Source of the DNA: Lyophyllum atratum | Lineage: Eukaryota > Basidiomycota > Agaricomycetes > Agaricales > Lyophyllaceae | Length of the DNA stretch: 64,000 bases | Reading direction: 5' to 3' | Assembly (NCBI GenBank): GCA_014905825.1 | Contig: JACGCN010000005.1 | Span: forward strand, 1,178,001 to 1,242,000 | Shown: positions 9,984-21,619 of the stretch, one piece after another | Layout: each line of letters opens with the position of its first letter | Position numbering within the stretch: the first letter of the stretch is position 1 | Translations under genes and position numbers: made by a program | The notes under the pieces: model-generated | The model's input: only the letters and a program-made list of their open reading frames with translations | What the model was told of the DNA's origin: nothing | Databases searched by the model: none

Positions 9984-11676
9984 AGGAAGCCTGGGATGGG
10001 TGTCGGCTACCCGGTTGAGGAGGTGCTAATGAGTTCTCGCGGGATCCGATCTGTGAGGCGTTGGGGCCGGATGCAAAGGATGCATACCAGCCGGAAGGGA
10101 TAGGGGCTTCCGTGCCTGTAGGGGGTTCTCTTCCACCTGGTGTTCTCGAGCGTTGGCGTTGGCCGGGGGGGGGGAGGACATTGAACCGTGGAGTGTTCTG
10201 TCGCCCGGTGTATGGAGCCGTGGTTTTCGGTGCTGCAGCATGAGTCCAGGGTTCGTCTGTGGGTATGTAAGGCATGGCGTTCTCAGGGATCCTGGCGTTC
10301 AGGTCGGCAAGCTTCTGCTTGTAAATCGGGCAGGACCTCCTGTCCCCGCTCGCGTGGCCTTTCGTTCCGCAGGGGGTGCAATACAGCTCTGTGTTAGTAC
10401 AGTCACGAGTGTGGTGTTCGCCCAGGCCGCATTTTCCGCAGAACTCGGCCTTCGTGCACGTCGCCGCCATGTGGTCCCAGCCCTGGCACTTGAAGCACCT
10501 CAGTGGTTCCCGTTGTTCACGCTCGACTCCGATCCGTTGATGATGTATGATAATGCCGTTGACCGCCAGATGGTTAGCTATGTTGGGGTCGTTGATCTTG
10601 AGCATGAGGTGTGCTGTTGCTTGACCAGGGGCCCGTCGCTCCGGGGGTTTGATCCAGCGCATGGAGTCAAAGGCGGCCATGGGCAGGTCGTTGTTGCTGG
10701 TGAGTTCAATCGTCTCCATGGCGGAGGAGGGTTCGAAGGTCACTGGTACAAAACGTGCGATCATCGTGTAGGTTCGTTTCCTGATCGTGGCTCCCTCGTC
10801 AAAGGCCTGGGCAAACTGGTCTGAGTTCGAGGTGATCCACTGGGCTGCTTCGTCGTTGGAGGCCTCAAGCAAAATCCCCCCGTTCTCGAGGCGACGCGCT
10901 GCGCGGACTACATGCTTCGTGGAGGCGTCGATTGACCTGATTGCTTCGTTGGCTTTCTCTACGATGGAGGCTAGGGCTGAGTTGAGTATCGCCGGGCTCG
11001 CCCTATCCTTGTTGATGTCCAATAGTATCTGTCTCTGGCGGGTTGCCTCGCGGGCCCGAGTCCTCGGGTCGATATCTGTTGATTTGACGAAAGGGACCTG
11101 GGTCAGTGCCTTGCCCCGTTCCGCTGCGTCCCTGTAAGCCGACGCCGTTCCGACGGCTGCCTTTTCGATGTCGACCTTCAGAGCCTCTGTGGTAGTTGCC
11201 AAGATGTTCTTCATGTCGTCGAGGTGTTTATCCAATTTAGTCGCTATCGCGGCTGTGATGTTGTCGGCGGAATTCGCGGTGTCAATCTTTTGGAGGAGAT
11301 GCGCGCATGCCGCGAGCGCGAGTTTCAAGACAGGGTCGAGCGCCGGTGTTGTGTCCTCCGCTATCCTGACGAGGGCCCGAGCGATTACTCCATTCGTGAC
11401 GGGCTCTGTGGGATCTATGAGTTCGTGACGCGCAAGGAAGGACGAACTCTCGTCGAGGGCGAGCTCCTGGTCAAGGTAGCCCTCGTCCTCTCCATCCTCT
11501 CTGTCTCCCCAGTTCTTCTGTGTGCGCTCCTTAGCTAGTTGATTCTCCTTCTCCATCTGGCTTCTACTCGTGGCAATAATACTTTCTAATGTACGTTGTC
11601 TCGGGTCGGGTTTGCGGGCGTTTTTCGCTGCGCTTGAGCGCGTGTTCGGGACTTTCGGGGCTCCCCTGAACGACAT
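9976..11676 (-). CDS. LINE ORF1: gag-like RNA-binding protein with three zinc knuckles
   Basis: 566 residues. The N-terminal half is charged and Ala-rich, likely helical or coiled. The C-terminal part carries three consecutive CCHC-type zinc knuckles at about residues 394-407 (CFKCQGWDHMAATC), 413-426 (CGKCGLGEHHTRDC) and 433-449 (CTPC..GH..C). After these comes a Pro-rich tail. ORF1 proteins of this kind bind the element RNA to form the ribonucleoprotein used for integration. The stop codon lies within the sequence ATGCCTGA, which also holds the ORF2 start, so ORF2 may be made by termination-reinitiation. Confidence 0.92.
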   Translation of the reverse strand: MSFRGAPKVPNTRSSAAKNARKPDPRQRTLESIIATSRSQMEKENQLAKERTQKNWGDREDGEDEGYLDQELALDESSSFLARHELIDPTEPVTNGVIARALVRIAEDTTPALDPVLKLALAACAHLLQKIDTANSADNITAAIATKLDKHLDDMKNILATTTEALKVDIEKAAVGTASAYRDAAERGKALTQVPFVKSTDIDPRTRAREATRQRQILLDINKDRASPAILNSALASIVEKANEAIRSIDASTKHVVRAARRLENGGILLEASNDEAAQWITSNSDQFAQAFDEGATIRKRTYTMIARFVPVTFEPSSAMETIELTSNNDLPMAAFDSMRWIKPPERRAPGQATAHLMLKINDPNIANHLAVNGIIIHHQRIGVEREQREPLRCFKCQGWDHMAATCTKAEFCGKCGLGEHHTRDCTNTELYCTPCGTKGHASGDRRSCPIYKQKLADLNARIPENAMPYIPTDEPWTHAAAPKTTAPYTGRQNTPRFNVLPPPGQRQRSRTPGGREPPTGTEAPIPSGWYASFASGPNASQIGSRENSLAPPQPGSRHPSQASYA

Positions 11677-11846
11677 GGTGGGAGAGGAGATGGGAATGAT
11701 GTATTGGACTCTCTCAACAGGCCTTAGCTAGTGGTATAGTACGTATAGAGGGGGCAGAAGACCTGCTACGCTGGGGACGCAGCTGGTCGACGCTCAGTTT
11801 TTCGGGGTCCTAGTCGGGGTGCCACGTGGTCCGGAGTCAAGAGAGT

Positions 11847-11860
11847 TCAGGAAGCGACCT
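11847..11860. repeat. Target-site duplication, right copy (14 bp)
   Basis: Identical to 5429-5442. It marks the 5' end of the inserted LINE and shows that the insertion is full-length at that end or nearly so. Confidence 0.93.
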
Positions 11861-11961
11861 AAAAGCCGTTGTACTCTACTTTGCGGCGGTTGTATCTCCC
11901 ATCTGCATGGCATTGGCATGAGCAAAAGCACCACATAAGGCAAGCACTGAATACTGAAAGC

Positions 11962-13333
11962 TCACTGAACGACAAGGTTACCCCTTCCACAAACTCTTCC
12001 TCCATCTCTGATCGGCATCCCAGCGCCTCTGATACTTAGATCGCCCGTCGACATCCTGTCCCTCGGATAATCTATAAAGACGCCAATCTCCTCCCCGTCA
12101 ATACCCTTGATACAAACCTTCTTAGGTCGTTGTTCAAGCGAGTCTGTCCGTTGGAGTCGGATTTCCAAGAAGAGGTCATCTTGTATGCGTGAAAATCGCA
12201 CATGAGGGGCCTCCTCGATGACGAAAGCAACGTCCTGGAGTTTCCCATTTGGCAGCTCGTGTCCAACGCCTCCGCATAAAATCCTCGTCCCGCGTTGACA
12301 TCCCGAGGGGATGTCAATTTCGATGATTACGTTCCTCGAGCGTCCCGAGAGAAAGTGTCGAACAACACAGAAGCGACAACGTCTACCGCTGAACAGTTCT
12401 TCGAGCGTCAGCACGAGAGAATAGGCCCATTCCCCTGATGATCCGGCGCCGAGCGACTGGAGGGGAGGTCCGGGGTTGAGAAACGGGGGATCGCCGTCTA
12501 TATTCAGATGGCGTATCGGCATGGGCGCCCATACTGGGTGTGAAGATGAAGGTCTGTTAAAAAAAGTTCAGTTAGACGCCAGAGACTTCGAGCAATTTAA
12601 TTTACAGTGGTCTTCCGTCGTGTGCTGGCCAGATCCCACCAACGGATGGATCATTATTCAGAACCCGCGACGCAGATCGACGGGAATGATTTGTTCGTGC
12701 AGCCGAGCTCCGTTTGAGATCGACTTCAGGCATGGCGGATCCGTTCGTAGCTTGGGAAGATACTTGATTATTTGAGATGCTAATGGGCGTGTCGAAGTGA
12801 GGTTGTATCTCCCGATTATGTGTCTTTGATTTCCTGGCCTTGGTACTGCTACTGAAGCTTGATGGTAAGGTGGTCTGCGAGTCGTCTTTAGAATGGAGTG
12901 ATGTAAAGAGTTTGGAATCTGCACTCGAGGTGGCGGAGCTAGGCGATCCTGTAGACGACTCTTTATAGCTCGGAAGAGGCGTCGGGATCCGCGTGCGTAG
13001 TCTCGATTTTCCGGTTCTCGAAGGAGGATCAAGGTCACGGATGAGTGCTTGATATGCGTTAGTTACCTGACGAGCTGGTGAGCCCAGGTCATAGATAAGC
13101 TGCACAAGACGTGGTGACTGACTTCTGCAAACATGCTAATGGCATGATCCCTGCCATCATCGTGTACGAGTACATGTCTATCAGGATGCCATTTAAGAGC
13201 CTGGAAAGACGTGAGCAATCCCGCGTCTCGGGGACGCAAACATTGCTACCATTTGCCTATAGGCCTGTCTAATCTCCACAATGCCAGCAGTAGCAGAAAT
13301 ACCCAGGACTTCGTGAGGCTCCTTCGCGTGCAT
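11962..13333 (-). CDS. DnaJ/Hsp40 co-chaperone, J domain plus C-terminal substrate-binding domain
   Basis: Four exons on the minus strand: 13333-13250, 13200-13174, 13117-12606 and 12553-11962. The phases add up to 404 residues. Exon 1 holds J-domain helices I-II (HEVLGISATAGIVEIRQAY). Exon 2, only 27 nt, encodes ALKWHPDRH with the HPD tripeptide that stimulates Hsp70 ATPase. Exon 3 continues with helix III (VTNAYQALIRD). A Ser-rich linker follows, without the usual Gly/Phe-rich stretch and without the zinc-finger CxxCxGxG repeats. The last about 190 residues match the DnaJ C-terminal beta-sandwich (LEELFSGRRCRF, IIEIDIPSGCQRGTRILCGG, HVRFSRIQDDLFLEI, FIDYPRDRMSTGDLSIRGAGMP). This makes it a class-B-like Hsp40, probably cytosolic. 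The LINE sits just beyond its 3' end and could affect its transcript end. Confidence 0.85.
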
Positions 13334-16300
13334 GATGACTAGTAACGAAGCTGGGGGAGTGCCTGCAGATGTGGAACGAGCTGCTGTTCAACATCGGGTT
13401 CTAAGAGGGTCATTAAATATGGGTCAGGATCCGGGATCAGGACAGATCTGGGACAAGATTATAATTTTCTCTCAAGGGTTTCTAGGATGGGTGTGCCCCG
13501 TGGCCAGCCTTTGGGCGTCATGTCGGGAGAGAAGACGGGAGAAGAAAGGAGATTTACCGAGCTCGAGGTAACCGAAGGGCTAAGAAAGGGTCTTTGGGAC
13601 AGCTGTTATAGATTCGTAATGATGCATGGAAGAAATGAATGTAGGAAATGAAAACTGGGCTGCTCAGATGGTGGAGGTCAGGATTCAGCAAGACGCCAGG
13701 ACGGGTTCGACGGAAACAGTTTGTGATCGGCTAAATATACGACCCCATCATGGAATCATTTGCCGATCTTTCAGTGAAACCACCTAGGTTAACCCTGCTA
13801 TCACCTTCAAAGGAGAGAGATCTTCATCGATAACGGCTCCCTTCTCCAGGCCTGTAGCAGCCTGTAGCCAGCTAAGGACCGATGGTCGGTCCAAAGCGGA
13901 ACGGAATCAAGTCGGTGCTTTGAAGCATGATTGCATTTCTACCCCAAAGCTGCCAGTTGGCATCGTCCGGCATGAGTTCGCTATCTTTATGTTAATGGAA
14001 CTCCACCCCAGATAGGCCCTCATCGATGCTTCTATCTTTCTCTAGCTAGCCGCCCGTCTAGGATCTTGTCCGCCCTAGGTTCCGCAAATTACCTGGTCAC
14101 CTATCTTGTTCCACTGACGTGTTGGCGGGGTGCAAGCATCAGAGTTCTAGCATCTCTCAGTCGAGAGCTTGGTAGCGTGATGCAAGGGTGATGTCGACAC
14201 TTTTGTGGCTAGCCTTGACTTGCCTTAGACCTTGCTTCTCGTTGCGACCCCTTCATCTCGCTTCGTCCTATCACTCGATTGCCGAGAATTCTTCTGCACT
14301 GGTGTTCATTGTTTCTTTCTCCTTGATCACCTTCGGCTGGCCTCGTTGTTAGCAAGGCTTGTACTTCGACCTGTGATCATGGATAAGGTATGCACTACAC
14401 CTGCTTAACGACTATGACCGCAAAGGCTGCTTGTGATCAGGCACTCAATGCGAGTGGCTCTTGGAAGTACGGACTCCTGACCATCGATAGGGCTGAAGTA
14501 GCAGACACATGAAAGAACCTGGCGGCGTCAGGACCGAGTGTTATCTGGACATATATTGCGTTATCATACGATGGTTCAAAGTTTGCAGGAGCTTGAATGA
14601 GGAGCTTGACGTCAGTGGGAGAGAGTTGGTATGCATCTTGATATCTGGTTGTGGATCCATCTTCTTTAACAGCCCCTTATTGACACGGTTAGCATGAACA
14701 AATCATTGCAGTCTTTCATCTCGGGCTCTCTCGTGTCATCTTATAATGGGCCCTTATAAACTTCCCTGCGGCACGATCTTCATATCATGGTATCAGCAAT
14801 TCATAATCACTACTGGCAAGGCCTCTTTTGTGAATGTCTACGAATGCATTCATTTCCATCTGGAAGCTATGTTGTTCTTTCTGCCTCGGCTCTCGGGACA
14901 TGGCCTCGTAGGCCTCGTGTCAGACATGCAATGAGACTGCCACATGGTATGCTCGAGTTCTACAACCATGGGCAGTTAGAAATGAACTTTCGTCATTGAC
15001 TGAGCACACGACTTCCAAGAGATCAATCTTATTGGATAAACGACATGAAGCCATTGATATCAAGAGCATGGAACACGTTGCTGTTGAACAGGGAGATGTC
15101 AGCCGAGGAACTGTTGATGCATAGGAGAAAGTAAGAAGGCGCCAAACTTCCATATACCCAATCGGCACAGATTTTTATTGCACACGTACAAAACAATGAC
15201 TTGTCCAGGATTTTGACATATCAAATGATACATTTCGACTTCCGTAGAAGGCGTCCACGACTGGGTACGGAGCCTTGACACGCTGCATCTCACGACTCGC
15301 GGACTTACTTGAGCATATGCAAAACGTAGTCGCGATAAGACGAAGACGTGGGCGAAAATCACTCATAAAGTCAAAATTCAAAGCTACTAACTCCTCGCTG
15401 GCTCAACTAGGCCTATAATAATGAACCTCTTATCAATGTCAACAGACATGCTATCTTGTAACAAGGAACCCAAGGAGTCGATGCGTATAGCCGAGGATCG
15501 GCAGGAATTAGAATCTTGAATCGAGGTATAGGCAGATTATGACTTATGAACGAGTTTACACCTCAGTGATTAAAAATTGAAAGAGGAGCGGTAAGAACCT
15601 GCTCGCTTACATTCAAAGATAATCCAAAGCACCACCATAGGTTTCCATTATTCGAAGTCTGATAACTGCGATAAGGCTTGATAAGGAGAGTGTAAATGCC
15701 ATCGAGGCGATGGGATAGTAAAAGGCACCTATAGATTATTTCCGTGAGCGATAAAGCAGGTATGCATGCATATGGTGCCAGCATCAGGGAAGTCAATATT
15801 GGAATGGCAAATTATCGCGATCGAATGACACTATCGAAGTCTGAAACTTGTTGTCCATGAAGGTGGCAGACGATGGTAGGACTTGTCGATGTACTCGGAA
15901 GTTTCCCGTTTCCAAACGAGATATTCATGGAAGATGACATGGCTCTAGAACAAGGATTCCTTGTACAGTGGATGTTCACTCCATGCATGTTATGTTACCA
16001 TGCAAGAGCGGCAAGCTATCTCAGAGCAGAAGACTGCAAGATGGGAATCCGACGCTCAGGGGCTGGTTGATGTGCATCGTATGAGAGAAAATTTTATCCA
16101 AAAAAGCCCACCTACCACATATAAGTACCATGTACCCAGTGTCATCGAAGTAATTATGGTGTGAGTGTAGGAGCATGATGTAGCATAATCTAATCTAATC
16201 GGATCCATACACATACACTGATCCAAACATGCATACATGGGAGAATGTGCCTGATGGTGACAGTGCGTCCGCGTCAACAGCCGCTGCCCACTCCATTCTC

Positions 16301-16451
16301 CACAGTGCGTTCACTGTAGAGCTCACGACTCCTTCACGATCAAGTCACGAACCTGCATGTATCTTCTTAACTCTCATCATCTGTAACTGCACATCGAGCC
16401 CAACTATCTAAACGCTATCTATTCTGCTGCAATCTTTTGATCGAATTTGAC
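13334..16451. other. 3.1-kb region without a recognised gene
   Basis: Both strands carry only short frames (under about 90 codons) with no recognisable motif, no zinc finger or transposase remnant, and no tRNA fold that I could see. The left end should contain the DnaJ promoter and the right end the promoter of the kelch gene. A TAATC triplet repeat lies near 16,188-16,200. Noncoding RNA or a decayed element cannot be excluded. Confidence 0.5.
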
Positions 16452-19400
16452 ATGAACGCAAAGTTACTATGCAGCCTTTGCCTCGCTTACTTATTATCAG
16501 AACGAGTTTCTGCGTACGCCGCGGCCCCAAGGTGTTTTTTAATACACTCGTTCTACTGCACAAAGCTGAGTTCTGTTCAGGTGGGGTCAGGCGACCGTTT
16601 TGATCAACGATGCACTATTCGTTCATGGAGGGAAAACAGACCCATTCAACGAATACAGTTATACCGCTGCTCCAAACAACGGCGATCTACTATACCTCCC
16701 TCTATCCGCATCATTTGACATATCTTCGCCGCCGTGGCAGCTGCTGAACATTTCCACAAACTCGTCAAGCGCTGAATCGCCTTCGCTCTCTTGGCACACT
16801 CTCTCAGCCTTCAATACGTCGCATGTTCTCCTCTTTGGTGGACAGCCAGGTCCCAACTCTGCAACCGTGCTTGTAGGCGCTGCGGACTCTGCGTACTTGC
16901 TCAACCTGTACGATCGAGTGCAACCATCATGGTCAACAGAACCGGTGTCTTGGGCAAATGAACCTATACGACGTGTTCATCATTCTTCTGCGACCGCAAC
17001 CTCTGGATCCGTTTTCATCATTGGGGGAGAAAAGGCTGATGACTCCAACATTGCCTTCGCTAATCATTACATCTTCAACCCCAACGTACCGTCATTTACC
17101 CTTCTCCCTCCCGACAATGGCCCTCCAGACCTCACTGGGCACTCTTCCGTTATGTTACCAGACGGTCGCTTGCTCGTCTTTGGGGGCTACAGCCAGTCTT
17201 CGGGCGCATTGATACCATTCTCGACGATCTGGGCCCTCGACACTTCTCAGCCATCCCAACCCTGGTCATTAATTAGTGTCTCCAATTCTTCACTACCCTC
17301 TCCGCGTAGGGCATTTCCTGCTGCCGCCATCGCGGGTGAAAAGGTCTTGATTCACGGAGGCTGTGATGCTATGCTTCAAAACAACTTCGCAGATGGGTGG
17401 ATTCTCGACACGTCCCAGGATCCTATGGTCTGGGCACAGGTTGATGCATTGACTCAACTGGGTGCCCGAAGAGATCATTTTGCGGCACCATATGGAAATC
17501 AAGTCATTTTTGGGTTCGGTACGTTTATCTACTTCTATCTTTCTTGACATCATATGAAGGTATCATCTTATAGGATTTGGGAACGACAAGGCGTCCCCCG
17601 CTTCCTTGCAGATTTACGATACAGAGAAAGGCTCTTTCACGTCAAGTTTCACACCACTATCGCCATCTTCCACTCCGAGCCAGACTCTTCCTGGCCCATC
17701 ACAAACTTCTAAACGGCCGACTCCCACGGGCTCCACTAACGGTCACAGTTCTACCATCATTCATCCAACCAATACCGTTGGTCCTAATCCTGGGGGTCCT
17801 AACAATGGAGGAGGGGACGGGCGTCCGGGTGAGAGTAAAAGTAACAAGACGACCGCAATCGTCGTTGGGACTGTTGTAGGTGTCCTCGGCCTCTTGGCAG
17901 TCGCTCTCGCTGGGGCATACTATGTAAGGCGCCAGAAGCGCCATGTGGATAGTGAAAGGCGATTCACAGCACTTCAAACAAGCGACAATGACGATGAAGA
18001 GGACAGCCCACACTTCGCTGGTGGCATCCCTGCTGCCCATTTCCCACAAGACGTATCAATGCCCAGAAGCCGTCATGGCTGGGATCTCGGGATCTTTAAT
18101 TTGCTGGGAATTGCTGGAGCCTTTTCAGACGCGGGGACAAGATCTAGAAGCGCCAGATATGTTCCCGAAAGGAGGGATATGTTGGCTGATGAGGATTCTA
18201 GGGACTTCGGCGCATGGCATGATGCAAGGAGGCGAGACGGCACTGGAGGCAGCTCATGGTCGCTGATGAGTATCATCGGTTCTCGAAAGAGGAGTCGCGA
18301 GCCTAGTATTGCTGGTAGTGTCGGGGGAGCTTCATGGAAAGAGAAAATCGATCCTTTCCAGGATGGGGCTGCACTGATGAGAGACGAAGAAACCAGTTAT
18401 GGAGGGACTTCAAGGCCTCATGGACGGAGACAGCTCAGCTACACAAGCACCCGGAGCTATCGCGATCCTTTTGCAGATCCAATTCAAGAAGAATCATCAG
18501 GCCACTACGCAGACGAAGGCGAAGGCCAAGCATCTACACAGCCCTATCTTCATCCTATACCTCCACAGCTCCCGATCCTACGAACCATACTCCCTGTATC
18601 GCAAGGTGGACATTCGCTTAGCCCGTTGACCGAGCGTACATCACAGAATACTCTTTCTATCAACGACCCGTCGACCTCTGTGTCCTCACATGCGACAGCT
18701 CTAAGCAGTCCATTCGACACTCCCTCGAATTTCACGTCTCATAATTCTCTTGACGCTCCAAAATCCTCAGGTTCCTTCACTTCGTCGATTATTGGTGCCG
18801 CTGCTCCGAACCTGCCCATGAAGCGAAGTGATTCTTGGTGGACCCGTTTTTCGCGTACAAGTTTCCTCGATCGGCGTCCGAGTGACTCTTTGAGATCGAA
18901 AGGAATGCTCGAGTTCAGAGATCCCAATCCGCCCCCACGCCTGGTTGCCATACAAGAGAGCATGCATTCTGCATCCCCCGATCGACATTCCCCAAAATCT
19001 CAGCTTTCCGATTCTTCTCAACCAGGCGCTATTTCACGGCAAGCTTCGAGACTACGAGGAGGCCATAACAAATCCCTGTCTTCTGTGAGGACCGCGGACA
19101 CAGAGGCGATTGAGAGAATGGCGGGGACAATGGATGTTGTTCAACTGCAGAGATCAGGCAGTCGGCGAACGGCCAGCACAGGCACCACCGCTAGTTTGAG
19201 TATCGATACTCGCCCGAATTCGGAGATTCATGAGGATCATGGTCCCGGTGTATATGGAGATCCTGAAATGATGACCTTTGTGTCCCCTGTCGAGATGGCG
19301 GACGCCGAGTCCTTATTTCGCCGACCCGATCCTTACCATCCGTCCACTCAACCCCCAACAGTCTTATCATCGCCAGCGTCTCCTTCGATACACAACCCAC

Positions 19401-19612
19401 CACCTTCCTCTGGTGCAGTTGCGGCCCGGATACAGGATTTCGAGCGACGGCAGTCCCAAGACCAACCTCCACTCCTCAGCAACACCAAGAGGCACGAGGA
19501 ACGGTCAAACAAGCGGACGCATGGCACGCCCGTGAACTATGGGCTGATACCACGGGCAAGTCTCTTTGTCGCGAATCCCGACCATAGAACTTTACCATCA
19601 GGCGACTCGTGA
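16452..19612 (+). CDS. Kelch-repeat ectodomain, single-pass membrane protein with long cytoplasmic tail
   Basis: Three exons: 16452-16531, 16581-17518 and 17574-19612, giving 1,018 residues with matching phases. It starts with a signal peptide (MNAKLLCSLCLAYLLSERVSA). The ectodomain (about residues 25-370) is a kelch beta-propeller: repeated hydrophobic-GG units such as LFVHGGK, VLLFGGQPG, VFIIGGEK, LLVFGGYSQ and VLIHGGCD. A Ser/Thr/Pro/Gly-rich stalk follows. One membrane helix lies at about 432-457 (AIVVGTVVGVLGLLAVALAG), then basic RRQKR, a stop-transfer signal that puts the C-terminus inside. The roughly 550-residue tail is Ser/Pro/Arg-rich and looks disordered, with many possible phosphorylation sites. 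The family occurs widely in basidiomycetes; a role in cell-surface sensing or cell-wall interaction is inference. Confidence 0.8.
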
Positions 19613-21619
19613 CATCTTTCCCATGGAGCCCTTTCCCACCAACACAGCTACTCTGTTACTTCCACACCCACATTCACGACCACCATAGCATTTCACGTTA
19701 CCGAATTTTTATTGATGTACCGAGTTCATGACACTAGGACAGTTGATTTTTTACCGTACCCGCACCGCTGTATAGGAGTTAAGTATGTGTTGTGTTCAGT
19801 TCGGACAAGGTGTATTCCCATTTCTGTATCCCGGCCTATATGTAGTTTCCATCAGTCGGTACCATTCATACACGATAAACTAACCTCTTCATGCCGCGCT
19901 AGCTAGGCAGCCCGAGGTCCTGTGAAACCGTCCGAGTCGGCCAACTTCCCTCTGGCTCTCGCTATCGGCCGTCTGATGTTGCCATCTTAACACAGCACTC
20001 GGCCCATTACGCACACAAGGACTCAGTTATAAACCTTGTTTGAATGATCTTGGCCAACCATGAGGGTTCTGATTCGTGGAAAACACGTCTGGGACACACA
20101 CTGCTGTGCGATAGTGGCATGAGGCATCGCCATTCTCCAGAATGTTGTACCTAAATTTGGAACGCAGGGATGACCCGTGGCCACGCAGAGGGCTTGATTG
20201 TGACTCTGAGATAGCCGCAAGATGATTATGTGCCTTCATTCGGAGAAAGTGTCGATGGTGGTAGCGTTGTTTTATAATGAAGGTGCCTAAAGCCCTGAGT
20301 CGTCTGTCACTTACATCCTCACAAACCTGCAACACTCGGAGCGAAGTGCAGTTACTAGAAATAGGATACAAATCGAGATGGACACAAAATATAGTCAGAT
20401 CTCCGCATTTCTAGAACAGACACAGAGAACAACCTGGATGCCCGGCGATCTGGTCCCCAGATGGCAATTCCATCCGTGGTTTTAATATCGAAACTGGGGA
20501 GTAAATGGGAAGAAGGCTTTAGGCAATGCCGTCCATTTGGTTAGATCGAAGGAACGAGGCCGAGGTCATGCGTGCGGCACGGCGGGGAAGGCACATTTCC
20601 CCTGTACACTCTATACACATGGATCGTGTATTAGGGAGCCCCCTGCCCACGGGGTCGGAGGCAAATTTGTACCCCACTAGATTCGCTGGGTTTTAACTCG
20701 ATTCCGAAAATGCCCACGAGGATCCACCTAAGCCCACAACAGCATGAGTCAGAAACTACGGTTGCACGGTGGTTCACGCAGAGCGTTGGGTTCTGGGTTC
20801 TACGATGATGAGTCTGGCATCGCTGCCGGCGACCGCATGAGTCAAATGTCAATATATCCCAGATAAGACGTTCCCTATGCCGAGTCGGTGCAACGACATC
20901 AGGTTCCACCGTTCCTCTACAATATGATTCGAGCAGACCGTCAATGATTCCGAAAACCAGACGATCACTATAAACCGAATCCGGTATAGTTGGAAAGGCA
21001 CGTCGAAGTAAGTTACGGTGAGACCACCATATTGCCGATGACCGCAGCATGTTTCCTGTCAGGAGTCAAGCTGCGCTATCTTGGCTCGCAAACAGACTAG
21101 AAAATAACAAGATATGTCAAGGCATACCAAAGTACACTTTTTCGGTGCAACGTCAATCCCCATAGATTCGTGGAGGGGTTTTGAAACAGATGATTCTTGT
21201 TGTACCTTGGTCCTTTCTAGGGGCTAAAGCGAGAAAGAGAGGTTAGTTTCAAGCACTGCCAACAAATATCATGCCATACTGTTACGACACGGGCCTTCCT
21301 TCAAAAATGGGGCGTGTATCATTGACGCAAGTGGGCAGATATAAGGTGTCGAGGGTCCTGACAATGAAAAGGGAAAGGCGCCCGAGAACCCTAGAAGTCA
21401 GATGTCACAAGCGCGCCACTCAATGTATTGAAGCCTCGACTTGGAATCATGATCCCGCAACAGCTCAGCTGACTAGATAACGTGTAGGGATTTGCTGATC
21501 GCTGATTGAATGATGTTTGAAGTGCTGTGCATTGCAGAGTAGCTATTACAGTACAATCGTGTCGTTCTTGAATTAGGACTATTGCGCCTGGATATCACGG
21601 TAACCTGTATTCATCATGT
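19613..21619. other. 2.0-kb intergenic region
   Basis: Lies between the 3' ends of the kelch gene (+) and the acyl-CoA-binding protein gene (-). It contains minus-strand frames of 114 and 139 codons at 20,027-20,371 and 20,631-21,050, but their composition is not protein-like (Cys/Arg-rich, no motif) and I do not support them as genes. Confidence 0.5.

Larger units (their letters stand above)
5443..11846 (-). mobile_element. Full-length non-LTR retrotransposon (LINE, Tad1-like domain order)
   Basis: A 6.4-kb element on the minus strand. In its own orientation it has a 5' untranslated region (11846-11677), a gag-like ORF1 with three CCHC zinc knuckles, an ORF2 with APE-type endonuclease, reverse transcriptase, RNase H and a terminal Cys/His motif, a 3' untranslated region (about 5906-5465) and a poly(A) tail seen as T5443-T5464. 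Perfect 14-bp duplications flank it, as expected for target-primed reverse transcription. Both reading frames are open along their whole length, which suggests recent insertion. The endonuclease-RT-RNase H order is that of fungal Tad1-type LINEs; clade assignment needs a tree. It lies between the GMC and DnaJ genes, only about 100 bp downstream of the DnaJ stop codon. Confidence 0.95.

Noticed and set aside
20631..21050. 139-codon minus-strand frame
   Set aside because: Cys/Arg-rich with no domain-like pattern and no flanking splice signals that extend it; likely chance.
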